Assembly (NCBI GenBank): GCA_002245135.1
Contig: NGBS01001168.1
Coordinates: 124,001 to 188,000, forward strand
Direction: 5' to 3'
Origin: Proteromonas lacertae
Lineage: Eukaryota; Sar; Bigyra; Opalinata; Proteromonadidae
DNA length: 64,000 bases
Shown: positions 38,001-52,602 of the stretch, piece by piece
How positions within the stretch are numbered: position 1 is the stretch's first letter
Layout: every line of letters begins with the position of its first letter
Translations under genes and position numbers: made by a program
The notes under the pieces: generated by a model
Seen by the model: the letters and a program-made list of their open reading frames with translations, nothing else
What the model was told of the DNA's origin: nothing
Databases searched by the model: none

Positions 38001-40295
38001 TTATTTTAGTGATGTTGTTGGTCTAAATTGCACATTATGAGATGTATTATCCAAGGGAGCGCTACTTGCCATTAAATTACCATTATCCATTAAAATAACT
38101 GATTGTTCATAATCATTAGGTGGATAAATCTATATATAATAAATAAACAAATAAAATATAAATACATTATTCTTTTCTTTGGATAAAATATCAAAATTAT
38201 TAGTGAAAACAATAGTTTGTCCATTACTACCAGTTGTATTACTATCATTCAACCATCCTTTATATAATAACATATTATCCATCCATATTTCAATGTCTTT
38301 AGCACCTCTATTGGGAGTTTTATGATAATTCCATATCTTTATATAAGATAATATAATTGGTTTATCAAATAAGAAATATAATGAGTTTGTTATATATTTT
38401 CTTCTTCCTCCTTCTCCATCTTCCTCTATTGTTCTAGCTAATGGACAAAGCCATGAATGCTTATCACTTGAGATTTTACCATCTACTAAATTAGAAGGTA
38501 TTCTTAAATCGTCTTTGGATTGTTGTAATATATTAACACTATATGGAGATGCAAATATTTGACTATCTTTAACAGATATTTTATTATTATTTATATCATA
38601 AAAGCCTATTTCATTCAATCCAATATAGAATGGATCACCATGGGATTCATTTAAATTAATTTTTATTGAAGTGCCAAAAGGATGTAATACTGTAGTATAA
38701 TACTGAGAAGTGGTTACTTTACCGTTTATTGTTATATCTCTAGGAATATTGTAGTCTACTAAGGGTGAATGAAAATATAACTTTTGAGCATAATCAAAAC
38801 CTGATGAAAATCCATAAGCTGGTCTTAATATAAATCCACCAGGTGGAGAAACTAGTTTTTCATCACAATATACATTCATTCTTTTTACACAAATTGGTAA
38901 ATCATCTTCTGATTTGTTATAATTCCAGATTAATAATCCACCAATAAAATCAGCTATTTTAAAATCAATAAATATTTTTATATTCTTTTCTTTCTCTTTT
39001 TCTTCTCCTTGTGGAAGTTTGAAATAACACATATTATTTGGATTTGTAGTTTTATTTATTCCATTCACCAAATTGAATATCATTGGCATTGCACTATCAA
39101 CACTGGATGATGAAGATATCATATTAATTGTCAATTTCTGTAAATTTGTTTCAGAATCTTTCATTACTGCAATTCCAGTTAATCCAATACATTCTTTATC
39201 ACCATAATTCTCTAATAATTCCAAACATAATAACTTTGTTCTCTCTAATCTCATCTTTACTTTTTTCTCATTCTTTTGTGAGGGAGGTGTAGCATCTACT
39301 TTTGGAGCTACTCCTCGTTTACCAGGTGTTATTAACGGTGTTTTACCAACTGCAGTAAATGGTCTACCATCAAATGTAACTAAATTCAACTTAGGTCGAT
39401 GATGCTGATCTTGTTGTAGTTTTGAAATGTCTCTTTTTTCAGCTGTACTTGGACGAGCTAAATTGAATTGCTGTAATGCTTCTTGTAGACATGTTGGTGT
39501 TCTATCTAATGCTAATATTTGTGCTTTATCATATTGTTCTATCTCATTTCTAATTGCTGGATCGTTTGTGAAGTATAACGATTCTCTACATTCATCGATA
39601 TTTGCCATTGTTCCTGGTGCTTGTCTTATATCTCCATTGTAAATGATATTATTATCTAATTTCACTGTTATAGTTCTTGCTCCTCTTGTAGAGTGTGTTC
39701 TACATTTATTATAATTCCATATTCTCATCATTGACAAATCAACAACACCATCAAATGTGACATAAATCATATTGTCCTTATCAACATAATATGGAGCTAA
39801 CCATATGTGATAATCATCTGTAGTATAGTTTACACCATCTAATAAATTAGTCACTACTCTTGGATCATCATTGTAATCAGGTAAAACATTAATATCAGAA
39901 GGATCAGCTTTAATTGTGCTTTGATTAGCTATATTCTTAGGGTTTCGAAATCTTATTGGATGACCATTTTCATCATAGAATTCTATTCCATTTAATCCAA
40001 TGTAATATGGATCACCCCATGTAGAATGCAAAGCAATTTCCATATAATGACCATGTGGCATTGTATTTAAAATCATTGTTTTATTATAAATGACATTATC
40101 TAAAATAGACTGAGAAGGATTATTAATTAATGGTGTACTTGCCATATGAATGTCAATACCAAATGATGGTTGTTGTTGTTGTTGTTGTTGAGATTGTTGT
40201 TGAGATTGTGGTGTATTTTGAATATCGATTGTGAAAGGAGTAGAAGTCTTTTGTTCTGGTGTTGATAATCTTTGTGATTTAGCAGTTGGAATTCT

Positions 40296-40338
<43 letters not shown>

Positions 40339-43133
40339 GGTTGAAAAAGAGGTAAAGTCTCATTTAAATTAGGTGATGATATTGGAGGTATTGATGGAGA
40401 TAATATTCTTTTGGATATACTATTTCTCTTTTTTGGAGATATATTCTGTTGTGGTTTAATAGATATATCTTTAGGTAAATCAATAACAGGTGTTGATATT
40501 CTATCAATATGAGGAGTTGCAAGTCTTTGATATTCTCTTGGTAGATTCACAATTGGTGTAGATGGATTAATACATGGTGTTTCTGGCTTTTATTAATGGA
40601 GTAGATGCTGATACTGTTGCATTTGCATTAATATTAGCTGTTGGTACTCTTTCTGGTGAAGTTGATATTTTGATTGAAATATCTTTTGGTAAATCAACTC
40701 TTGGAGTAGTTATTAGTCTTTTTGATTCAATTGGCAATTCCAATTGCGCAGTTTTTCCTAAATTATTATTATTATTTAAAGGAGGAGTAAGAAGTGGAGG
40801 AGTTATTGGTTTATTCAATCCAGTTGGTGGTCTTTTAGAAGGTGTTTGTGGTTTCTTAGATGGAACTTTACCAGATATATCTTTTGGTAAATCAACAACA
40901 GGAGTAGATAATCTCTTTGATTCTTTTGGTAGATTTAACTGAGAAGTTGATCCTAAATCATTTGTATCTGGTTTCAATGGAGTATTACCATTAGATATTC
41001 TAGTAGATATATCTTTGGGTAATTCTATTCTAGCTGTTCCACCCATTTTACTATTATTGTCATTATTATTTTTTGATTGTGTATTTGGTCTAGATGCTTT
41101 TGATGTTGGTGAATGTTTTGGTAAATCTAATGGTATTGTTGAATCTAAATTATTATTATTATTATTATTAACATAGGGAGTTTTAGATGGTTGTTGTTGT
41201 TGTATATTTATACCATTACTTGGATGTGATGGTGGAAGTTTATGTATATCAAATCCACCACCATTATTATTATTAGAATTAGCAGTAGAAGTAACAGGAC
41301 CATGTGGACGAGGTTTATTATGTGATGGTGATATAATTGGAGATGTATTTGATTTCTTACGCTTATTAATATCATTATTATCATTATAATTTGGTTTAGG
41401 TAATAATCCTAATATTGATGGATCTACTTTGTTATCATTATTATTATGTATATTAATAGTATCATTGTCATGATCATTATTGTTTATGTTTACAGTTTTA
41501 TTATCAGAGTGTAATGGAGTATGAACAATTGTTTTAGTAGGTGATTTTTCAATAGGTATTGTAGATTCAATATTTAGATTATTCTCTAATTTTGTTTCTT
41601 TTATTTCATTTAATTCATTTACTATAGGTCTTGTTCTATTTAATTCATTATCTTTTGAACTATTTGGTCTAGTTTTAACAGGTGTTTTTCTATCATTATC
41701 CATTATTGGTGATAAAACTATATCTTTAGTTGAAACAGTATGTTTTTTTCTTATTTCATTCTCATGTTCAATTGGACTAATTTGAGCTATTTCATTTGGA
41801 TTGATACTATTTATTTGTTCTAACAATGGAATACTTATAGAATATTCGCTATCTTCACTTCCAATTGATCTTTTTATAGTATTTTCTGATATTGACATTC
41901 CATCATATTTTATTTCTAATTTCTTTACTCCAGCTCCAAGTAGATTAATATCATTATAATTCCATATTTTTATATAGGATGGTGGTAATTCTAGTGATGG
42001 AAGTAATTCTATTTTTATTGTTATTGGCATATTTGGAGTATAATCACATTTCCACATATCATCTGATTCTATTGTCATATATTTACCATTATATAGATTA
42101 GAGAGATTTTCAGTTTCAATATTATTATCATCTATATATATATATATATATATTATAATAGAATAATATTATTATACTTTGTATTATTTCTATATTACAT
42201 TTTGATAAGTCAATAACATTACTATTTCTATCATATAATTCAATATTCGTCAATCCAATTTCTATTGATTTATTATACCATGTTTCATGTAAGATTAATT
42301 CTAAATATTTTGGCCTTTGCATTTGCTTTTTCTGTGGAGATTGAGATGATGGCGGTGGTGATTGAAACATATTGTCAAGATTAGTTTCTCCTTCATTTAA
42401 TAACGTTAATATTTCCTTTTGTTTATTTAAATCTAATTTTACTATTTTACGAAGTAAATTTTGTGTATTTGGATCACTTTCCAATATCTCTATATATATT
42501 ATGAATATTAATAATAAATAAATATACTTTGTAATGTTGAGTTATTTTTATCTGGAGTATTTTTCTATTTTAATTGTAATTATAATAATAAATATATATA
42601 TATATTATACTATTGGAGATTGTTTTACAGGACTTTCTACATCTGGAAAATCATCTATAAATGTATCACTTTCATTCTCCTCTTCAAATTGAGTTTCTAA
42701 ATTATATCTTTTTGTAGGAGAGCCGAAGTTTCTATTTTCATGAATGTCAATTATTGCTATTAAACACATAGATTATAATAATATACGTCCTGGACATGAA
42801 ACAACACCTGAAAGTGATCTTTTTGGTGTACTGGATGATCTAGTTCTTCTATTAGCTGCTAAATGCAAATATAACACTAACTAAAATTATACAAAATGGT
42901 TTTTGTTGTGCTGAACCTCTATTGAGAGATAAATATTGTAAAGAATACGCTCTGGTTGAACATCTTGCTGAATTATTTTTGTCGTCATTAGCTCCTCTGA
43001 AATGCGTTGAAAACATCCTTTCTCTTTCTAGCATTTCTCTATCATAGTCACTCATTTCAGCTTCCTTCTTCATTTTCAACAGTCTATTCTTTTCTTCTAA
43101 TTTTCTGAGATATTCTTGATTTCTTTTGCTCAT
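38001..43133 (-). CDS. KATNIP: KATNIP (katanin-interacting protein) homologue
   Basis: KATNIP binds katanin and microtubules at the base of cilia in animals. The start is MSKRNQEYLRKLEEKNRLLKM, as in the family, and about six introns of 30-46 bp rejoin in frame. Repeats of the KATNIP (DUF4457) type occur four times: LHETWYNKSIEIGLTNIELY, LHSTWGDPYYIGLNGIEFYD, LELLENYGDKECIGLTGIAV and NESHGDPFYIGLNEIGFYD. Each is followed by a WNYNK or WNYHK motif and a RGA.DIEI/TVKL strand. A long N-, S- and P-rich linker with repeated LPKDIS...LSTPVVDLPKDI motifs separates repeats one and two. At about 40587 one extra G breaks the frame in this linker; a 37-bp intron ending CCAAG could also bridge it. The end is RPTTSLK. 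Total length is near 1,640 residues, like the human protein. Confidence 0.88.
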
Positions 43134-43278
43134 CTATCTCAAAATATGGTTTTAAAATTATGAAACGGTATTATTTTTGAATTTTAAAAAAGTATATGAG
43201 ATGGAATATACCATCGATAATTATCATAAACAATTAGTTATAAATTATATAATATTAAATAACAAAATAAAATCTCAT

Positions 43279-44932
43279 TTAAGATCTCACAATTATTGGT
43301 TCATCTTCTGTTTCATGCACTGTCTTATGAAATGATGTAAATGTTGGTGAAATAAAATCACTATCAGATATTGATATTCTTAAATCCATTTGTCTTATAA
43401 CCTTTTCTCTGGTAAAGATTCTCAAATTAGAAGTATCTTTCAAAAGAGATCTTAATTCAGGTAATATAATCAATAAAAAACCATTAGCAACTTCTGGTGT
43501 TAAACCTGTCAATTCTAAACCTCTATCATTACTAAGATTCTCAATAGTGTGACAGGTATTAAACCATCTAGTCAATTGTGATCTTCTAGTTGGATTATCA
43601 CTCCATGTCTCAAAAATAGCTGTCACAGCTTTATCTTCAAATTGAATTCCTGTTGGTGGTGGCATGTCTAGGTATTCCATCCATCCTTTCATTACACTAC
43701 TTCTTGCATTGTCCTCTGCTGCTTTTAATAATTCCAATTCACTCTTTAAACACTGTAATTCATATTCTTGAGATATCATATCTTCATATGACATTAAATG
43801 ACTTTCATATAATCTCTATATATATTATAAACATATAACAATGTTATAAATATATACTATTCTCTCATTAAACGAATTAACTATAATTGACTGTTGAGCA
43901 ATTTCATTTCTCTTTTCTATACCATAATGCTGTAGTATTTTACACTTCTCATTTCTATCTTCAGCTTTCTGCTTCAATGATTGGATTATAGATTGAAGTG
44001 ATTCTATGGTTTGAGCTTGAGTTGCTAAGGTAGATTCTTGTTTCTTATTGATTGTCAATACTTCTTGAATCGATGATTTTAAATCTTCTAATTGTTGAGA
44101 TAATTGTATTTTTTCATCTTCCATATTCATATTATTAGATTGTAATTCTTCTATTTTGGTTTGTAATTCTTTCTATTTAATATAAATAACAATATTAATA
44201 CTATTTCATTTTCTAAAGCAATAGTTTTCTTTGAATCATTTTCATTTACTGATGCTTTAAGTATTTGAATATCGTTTTCTAATTGTACTACTTTATTTTT
44301 TGAATTCTAATTCATTATAATAACAAAGAATATATATATATACACTATATTTAGCTGTTAAAGAATCACATTTCTGTTTTAGCTCATTGTATTGTTTTTC
44401 TTTGTTATTATACTTTTCTTCTAATTCACTTACTTTTGCTTTACAATTTGCTTCTGTTGCGGTTATTAATGACTTTAATGATAAATTTGTATTTTTAGAA
44501 GCATCCAAACGAGTTCTATGAATTTTAAATACTTTATAATACATTAATGTTGAATTTTCATCTTTTAATTTAATTATCATATCACTTAAATTCTATTAAT
44601 GTGTTAAATGTTTTATAATATACTGAATCATTATCATCTCTTGGTGTATCCTTTTGTGGCGTTAAAGCTTCTATTGACATTGACTCTGCAGATAGCTTCA
44701 ATTTAGAATTATTTGCTCTTTCAGCTCTAAGCTCATCTTCTAGTTCTGCTATTTTAGATAAAAAATAGGATGTGTTTCTTTGAATATCAGGAGAGACTGT
44801 TTCACTCTTTGAAGCATTTTTGTTTGAATTAGAGTTAGAAGATGCAGAAGATAGTTTTTGTGATAATAAATCCCAGTTTGGTGCATCTGTATCATAATTT
44901 AATCTTTGTAAGGCTTGTAACTCAAGATCCAT
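43279..44932 (-). CDS. Coiled-coil protein, function unknown
   Basis: The start is MDLELQALQRLNYDTDAPNW. Introns of 31, 37, 29 and about 41 bp rejoin in frame and give about 500 residues. After a serine/asparagine linker, almost the whole protein is predicted coiled coil (IAELEDELRAERANNSKL, KVSELEEKYNNKEKQYNEL, LEDLKSSIQEVLTINKKQ). A compact C-terminal region follows with YLDMPPPTGIQFEDKAVTA, FETWSDNPTRRSQLTRWF and ELTGLTPEVANGFLLIILP. That region looks like a defined domain, but I do not recognise it. It lies 145 bp upstream of KATNIP on the same strand. A centrosomal or ciliary role would fit but is only suggested by the neighbour and the coiled coils. Confidence 0.7.
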
Positions 44933-45114
44933 TTTTATGTTTTGTGTTTAAGATCTGCTCAAACCTCAAATTTGATAAATGATTTAATCTCCTCATCAGC
45001 TATGTGGATTATAGATATGTTGTTATTTTTATGTTTAAGACAAATATACAGATAAAAAGAAAAAAATGGATTGATATTAATAAATACACTAATTATCATT
45101 CATTCTTTATGTTT

Positions 45115-46070
45115 TTATTTGTCCTTCTTTGCTTTTCTTTTTATTTCTTGTTCATATTGATTTATTACATCTTTATCAATAAAACTTTCAGCTACTTCCC
45201 AAGTATCACTTTCTGGACCATAATTAACCCATCTCACTTTATATTGAACTACTCCTTTAACTATTCTTTTGTCCAGTATCTTATCAACAAAATAGACTTC
45301 TTCACTAAACTGTTTGGATGAATCTGATAAATACTCGTCTGAATCATCATCATCATCAAAGAATGACATTTTTTTGTTATTTCTTTTTGGTCTTTCTTTT
45401 CTTTCAACATTATTTTTTGGTTTAGTATTCACATCCTTCTTTTTTCTATAGCTATTCACATATTCTTCATTTCCAGAATCATCTTCTAACATACTACTAC
45501 TAGTTTTACGTCTTGATTTACTATTATTAATTTGTTGTTGAGAAGCTGTAGAATTAGTTGGTGATGAAGATTTAAACTTTGATGAATTACTTGTGTCTGA
45601 ATTCTGAATGGGAGATAAATCATCTGAAGAATATGAATTATCATGAATAACAGGACGTGTTTCATAAGATGATAATCTAGTCCTTTTTGATTTTTGATTT
45701 CTTTCTTCTACAGTAGATTTTCTCTTTTTTCTTTCTAATGCTGATTCATTATTTTTATTTGGTGGTTGTAATGGTGGTGGTGAAATAGCTGGAGATGTTG
45801 AAGGTGGTAAAGGTAATGAATTATTATTATTATTATTATTATATGTATTATTACCGAAATAAGATCCTTGATTTATTATTTCACCGTTATTTGCAAATAG
45901 TTGAAGATAAGAAGGTTGTGAGAATGAATTGGATTGATTTTGTTGAGATTGATATTTTAATTGGTTCTGTTGAGGTACAAAAAATTCTTTTGAATTTTGA
46001 ATTCTATTAATTCTATTGGATTTTCTTTTAGGTTGATTTCTACTACTATCTGGTATAATATTTTCTTTCA

Positions 46071-46101
<31 letters not shown>

Positions 46102-48571
46102 GGAGGTATTATTGCTATTTCTTTTTAATCTTCTTTTTACACTAGATGATGTTGAATAAGAATCAGAATCATCCTCTTCTTCTTCCAACATTTCTTCATC
46201 ATTACTTGTATAATCTTGATCGAATGAATCATCATTTTCAGAATTAGTATTTCTTCCTTTTCCTTTCTTACTCATGTATTTATGTTGATTATAATACTTT
46301 CTGCTATAATAATCTTCCTTTGTGGAAGAATTATAACTGTCATATTGTTCTTTATTTTTAAATACTTTATTCATATATATATTTACCACTTCATTCTTAT
46401 TTAATTGTATTATATACTGTAATATTGGCAATCCTAAACCAACCAATTTCCCATATTGAAATTTCTTATCATATTCAACATATACAGTATCACCATAATT
46501 TATTCCATAATTCTTTAAATAGGTTAGTAGTATCTCTTGATTATAGTTAGTTTTTTCTTTTGAATATAATGCTATATCCCTATTTGTTATATTCATTATA
46601 TCTATTAAAGCTTTGTTATTACTATCAGCATTTGCCTCATTATTATCATTATCAGATACAGTATCAATTCTTTCCATCTTAACTTTAGATGGATCTATCC
46701 ATTGAATATCATTATCTGAACCATCATACTTTACTCTATACTTACCAGTCTTGTCTTTATACGATATTATCTCTCCTTCTTTTACATTTTTATGCAAAGT
46801 CACTTTCACTTTACTTCCAATTTCAAATGAAGTAGAATACTGAGTGTGTGGATGACATAAAATATTATGGTTATCTAATACTTCAGATGAAGAAAATCTA
46901 AACTTGTGATTTCCAGTAGAACATATATATTCATTTTTTGTACATAGACAGTAACGATGATTATATAATTCTATTATACTACCAAAACTTTCTCCACATT
47001 TTGAACATTCAATATACGAAGTTCCAGTAAATGGTTGTTGTTTAAATGGCTATTTATATGCATAATAATAAATATCAATAAATACATGATCTACTTTCTT
47101 TAATTGTCCACATCCTGTACTAGTAGCAATCTTTTTATAAGATTGAAACACATCTTCATTGTGATTCCAATCAATATTTAATATTTCAAATGATATATTT
47201 TCATATGTATTAGGTGATACTGGGAAATCATTAACAATTTCATCTGCCTTTTCTATCCTTTCCGTTTTGTTTTGATTTATACTATTATTCATTGCAATAC
47301 ATGCACTTTCAAAATCTTGCATTAACCCTGTAACAGATAATGAATTATCTTCTTCATTTTCTTCATATTCCTATATTTAATAATAGCTGCAATAGTAATA
47401 CATCTTGTTCACTTGGCGTAGGATAAGATGTTTGATTGACTGAATATGCTAAAGTATTTGGATTTGATAAACAATTAGACTAATTACAATGAATAAAGAA
47501 TAATACATACGACTGTTGGATATTTGAATAAAGGTGTTACTTGTTGCTGATGAGCACAATTAAAACCAACAAACTGATGAACTAAATCAGTAGTTTCATC
47601 AATAGGCAAAAACTATATAAATAATATTATGCAATAATATATATATATATATATATACAGATTCACATTGTGGATTATCATTTATTTCTCTACTTGTATG
47701 ATAACCACTATACATGGGATGTATTATTTCAAACGATTGTTTCAACGGTTGAGAAGATCTAAACATATACCTTCCAAATGCAACTGGATTTACTATAGCT
47801 GAAGATATTGGTCTACCTACATTGGAAGTATCAATTTGAGTTGGATAACATGACTAATAGAATTTAAAATAAAACTACCGTTTAACATACAGTATAAGAA
47901 GAAAAATCAATTGTGTTGGTTTTATATCCTAAAACAACTCCATCAACTACTTTAAAACGAACTGATTCATTATGATTCTTAGCTCGAACTAATTTAGAAA
48001 TTCATTATATTAATTATACTTGTGGATATATTTGAACACATATTTTTTAGTTTACTACGATATGGATCAATTATATTATTATAATATTTTATAATATTTG
48101 ATCTCCATTCATCTAATTGAATTGTAACGTAATATTATACCTTCATTTGTCGTTGTTTGAAATAAAGTGCGAATCGTATATTTAATATCATTAGGTGCAT
48201 GTTCCAATTGTTTATTCAACCATTTTTCTGCTTTTACTGCATCATCGCCTTTATAAGAAATAATTTTGCAAAATGAACGAACCCAATCGGCTATAATTGT
48301 TTATCATATTTTTATACGTATTGCATTACCATTAGTGTTATGGGAACTTACGTACAGATCAACCATACTACAATGTTCGTCGATACTCTGTTGTTTACGC
48401 TATTTTAATTATTACATACCTATTATACACTACACTTTTGGCAGGTTTGCCTGGCTGTTGGTATTGCATCTGAAACTAGCAATTTGCAGTTTGGACAGAC
48501 ATAATAAATTCCATAATTCTATAAATAATATATATTATAGTGATTACGCTTTTAACTTGTTTTAATTCCAT
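45115..48571 (-). CDS. Zinc-ribbon, C2H2, Tudor-like and chromodomain protein
   Basis: Reconstructed from about ten exons with tiny introns. The start MELKQVKS is spliced to [17 protein letters not shown] and [19 protein letters not shown], a zinc ribbon. [20 protein letters not shown] begins a helical region. Further on, [20 protein letters not shown] and CSTGNHKF.. look like C2H2-type fingers. [20 protein letters not shown] to [13 protein letters not shown] is Tudor/Agenet-like, and a second such strand set follows ([20 protein letters not shown]). After a long S/N/K-rich, acidic linker the C-terminus is a canonical chromodomain: [20 protein letters not shown] and [18 protein letters not shown], with the usual aromatic cage positions. 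It is likely a nuclear chromatin reader of methyl-lysine. I know no family with exactly this order. Confidence 0.75.
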
Positions 48572-49717
48572 CAATAAGCAAAATTTGATATTTATGGTCT
48601 TAATAAAACACTGATAAAAGTAATTGTTTTTATTAGCTTGGAATTAATCTGTTAGTGATTTAATAAACACCCTCAGTTATGTGTTTATATAAAAAGATTT
48701 AAAAATGTTTTTTGGTCAAAAATGATTGGATGATACATAAAAAACGATTCAAAATCTCATTACATCAAAGAAAGCGAACTTTTAATATTTAATAGTTATG
48801 CTGATTCTACAGACCAAGATATTTAAATTAAGTAATTACACAGTTTCTTGTGATATGTAATAAAACAGATTGAGGTACGCTTTAGTTGATTGTATTATAT
48901 TCATAATATAAAAGGTTGAATATATCTTTAAGAACATTTACAACTATTAGTAAACTATAAAAAGACTAAATTTCATATTATTGTATTTTGGAATTGTTAG
49001 CATATGAAATGATAGATTTTATATAATTTATAAGGTATTAAACAGAACAACTAGTTCATAAATACCTTTAGTCTAATAGATACATTGTTGAGGTTACAAC
49101 TTCATATTCCTCTAAAAGTATTAATCATACAATAATATTACTAAATAAATATATTTTATGCTTTATAAATAAAATTGTGACAATAGATTAAATGAAAGAT
49201 AACGTACAATTCTATATACCATTTATTGACTTACTACACAAATTGAACCATATTTATCTTGAGTATATGAGAAATACTGCATTCTCAGTATTTTTAAGCT
49301 GGAATGCTTACTTGCCAGGTTTTAATAGCGTAAATGTGCTGCAAATAAAATGAAAAACAATTACTAATGTAAAATATATCATTTGATTGGAATTATTCCT
49401 ACTAAAATGGTTTTGATTTTGTAACGACTCTTTTTGTGTTTTAAGAGTATGAAAGATTATTAGATAAAGATATCTTCATTGAGTTGCAATTGAGATAATA
49501 TATATGATATGTTGTAAAAGACTTAATTTTTATTGATCTAATAGATGATATTCAAAATGGTGTATTTTTTCATCATTCTATATAACTTTATATTATATTA
49601 TATATAGTTACACTAAGACATTTTAGCTGCTGAATCTAGTATTAAGAAATTAACTACAAATGGAGCTATATTGTTTTATATATCAAGAACAACAACAAAC
49701 AAACACAATATCAACAA
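48572..49717. other. Long AT-rich intergenic region, no gene seen
   Basis: About 1.15 kb between two minus-strand genes. I find no reading frame with family similarity, no tRNA-like box pair, and no clear repeat. It holds the promoter of the chromatin-reader gene at its left side and the 3' flank of Ecdysoneless at its right. A noncoding RNA gene cannot be excluded by eye. Confidence 0.5.
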
Positions 49718-51593
49718 TTACTTAGGATTTTTAGAATTTTTCTTTTTCTTTTCAACATTTTCATAAATCATAGATAATAAATTACTAGCAGGACCTGACA
49801 TTCCATCTTGAGCTTCCATTGATTTTAATAAATTTTCAATCATATTGAAATCTTTTGCATTTATATCATTATATACGTCTGAATGATCACTAATTGATTC
49901 TAATTCTCTATCCATTTTTTTTTCAATATCAGAAGGCGGTAAAGAAATATTATCAATATCATCTTCTACTTCTTCGTTTAAATTCACTCCATCATATTCT
50001 GATGATTGTTGAAGTATTTTTTTCAATTGTTTAGTTAATTGCTTTAGTTTTATATGTGTATTTTCAGGTATTTCTTCACCATCTTCTTCTTCACTGTTAT
50101 CATCATCATCATCATCAGCATCATCTAAATCAGTTGGTTTTAAATGTGTCATTCTCATTTCTAATACTTTGTCTAAATCGTTTTCTGTCATCTATTAAAC
50201 AATCAAAATACAATAATCATTCATACATATAGCCAATCTTCAGAATCTGAATTGTCATTATTATTATTATTTGAATCAATCTGAATGGAATCATTATAAT
50301 TTGATAAAATGTCTTGTATTAATAAATAATCATTAAAGCATGAATCAATATTTTCTTTCTATTATGAGATTATAAATAATATCATTCATCTATACATTTA
50401 AAAACATGATTTTTGCTTGTTTAAATAAAAATTGGTAATTATCACAATCATTTGACATATCAAAAGGAAAATATCCATTATTATTTAATGATTCAAAAAA
50501 TAAATTCCATTTTTCATTGTTTTTCCAATCAAATTGTGTTGTTAATTTTTTCATTTTATTCACTATATGTTGATAATACATTTCAAATGCACAACACACT
50601 TTAACACCTAAATCAAAACTTCTATATAGATAGGAAATACTATTTAAATACTTTCTATTACTAAGTGGAAGTTCAGTCTTCACACCTTTTGGTGTTTGAA
50701 ACTTTTGACCTTGTAATTGAGCATATAAGAATTTAGTGAATTTCACATTATACTATATATATTTATTATTCATATATCTATACTTTTGTATTTAATTCCT
50801 TTCCAACAAATGACATAGAATGACAATAATTACAATCAGTAGATGTTCTTGTGTAAAAATAAGACAAAATTTTGGATATAAATTGAGGTTCTTTTAATAA
50901 TACATATGCCACTTTACGAGTTAAATAACAGTGAGCTAATCATTATAAAAAAATCATAAATATAAAATACAATGATGAAAATCTGAATATATTTTAGATG
51001 GATATTGTGATATAATTTCGTTCAGATGAGAATCTATACCAGCAATTGTCTGTGTTTGTTTTGAAAACAATGTTGATAGAGAGTTTTCTATAGATTTTGA
51101 TTCTTCACTCATTTTGTCTAATGAAACAAGATGTAGTTGTCCTTTATGAATAAATACTCTATAATCAGAATTATCAGGATCGATCCAATCAGGAACATAA
51201 TCTGCAGCTTCTATTAACAAAAATTCACCATCAGAATCAACAATATTAACCTAAACAATAAATGCATTAATATCAATACTGCTATATTATTAAATTTCTT
51301 TGATATTTCGTAAAATAAAAAAACAATAAACCATTCATCATCGATATTTTCACCAATATATACAGAGCCTTCTAAACATATAAATTCTTTAGATTTTATT
51401 GCTTCATTAGAAGGAAGTAAATAAAATTCTTGATTTGTCCATATGTAGTCTTTAACATAGGATTGAATATAAGTCAAAATATGTTCTATAATGAAATATT
51501 CCTGAGTTTTTGCATCACTATTCTAATACACATTCATACTATTAAATATACTTGAATATAAACTTTGTAACACACAGAATCAATTTCATTCAT
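49718..51593 (-). CDS. ECD: Ecdysoneless (ECD/SGT1) homologue
   Basis: ECD proteins act in cell-cycle control and pre-mRNA splicing with PRPF8 and the R2TP complex. The start is MNEIDSVCYKVYIQ, followed by introns of about 29-37 bp. Family motifs run in order: YIQSYVKDYIWTNQEF, VYIGENIDDEWFIVFL, DSDGEFLLIEAADYVPDW, IDPDNSDYRVFIHKGQLHLV, HCYLTRKVAYVLLKEP, VKFTKFLYAQLQGQKF, and near the end IENLLKSMEAQDGMSGPASN. The D-rich stretch (DLDDADDDDDDNSEEEDGEE) fits the acidic C-terminal part of ECD. The gap between 50191 and 50390 holds one small additional exon. Length is about 560 residues, near the family norm. An AATCAAGCC element lies about 15 bp upstream of the start. Confidence 0.9.
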
Positions 51594-51657
51594 TATATAG
51601 GCTTGATTGCTGTTTGAATCAGTTGGGTATTTGTTTTTATTGAGGGTTTTCTAAATA

Positions 51658-52561
51658 ATGAAGGGAAGGAAACTATCTCAATCTCTCGAAAGATCTGCTT
51701 TAAGGTATTTAATATCGAAATATACAGCATTTAGGTCTAAACGAATGCAATTTCAAAAACCTTCAATAAATTCTAACTTTGATAAAACAGTTTCTCAACA
51801 TTTAGATCCAGTAAAAGAAGAATCTCCTGCATTAGTGTCTATGACGAATCTGTCAATTACTAGTCCTACTGCCAAAATAAGCACTCCTACTCATGCATTT
51901 CAATCTTCATCGCCTGTAAATATTCCAACAAAGGATGAAATGAAGATGTATCTCCTTTAATCTATGTTTTGTAGAATTAATCGTAAGAAATGGATTTTAC
52001 AATTCCATACAAAAGAATTGAATATTCATGATGCTTTATTAGCTGATTCATCAGAAGAATTGAGAAATGTATGATTATATATATAAATATAATGAATAGT
52101 TTTACTGTAATCTATTCTTATATTTAATATATTTGATATTGATATTTGTGTCTCTATTCAAGTATATTGTATAATATATAATGCATTAGATCTCCAATCC
52201 ATTTTCCTTATGAACAGAATCAATTTCTAAGAAGCTTGTTTTTGGATAGAATGTACCAAAGTCAAGATTATGATCAAAACTTTGATGATATTGTATCACA
52301 TAAACAAATGTGGTTTTGGATAAATCAAACAATGGTACCTGGATTATATGAATATGAAAAAATATCAGATCAAACACTGATAGGTGATATTGAAGTAAGG
52401 CAGATGAGAGTGAAGAAAGAGAGTTGTAAATCTCCAATTGATGTATTTAGTAATGAATCATGTATTCCTCCATTTTCACTAAGCAATGAAGAAAAATCAC
52501 CATATAACTGGTATAAAGGTAAAACAGGACCAATATATAAGTATTTATATATATATATATA

Positions 52562-52602
<41 letters not shown>

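Noticed and set aside
48572-49717. A hidden RNA gene or CRISPR-like array
   Set aside because: No repeated spacers, no tRNA box pair, no recognisable snRNA core that I can see by eye.
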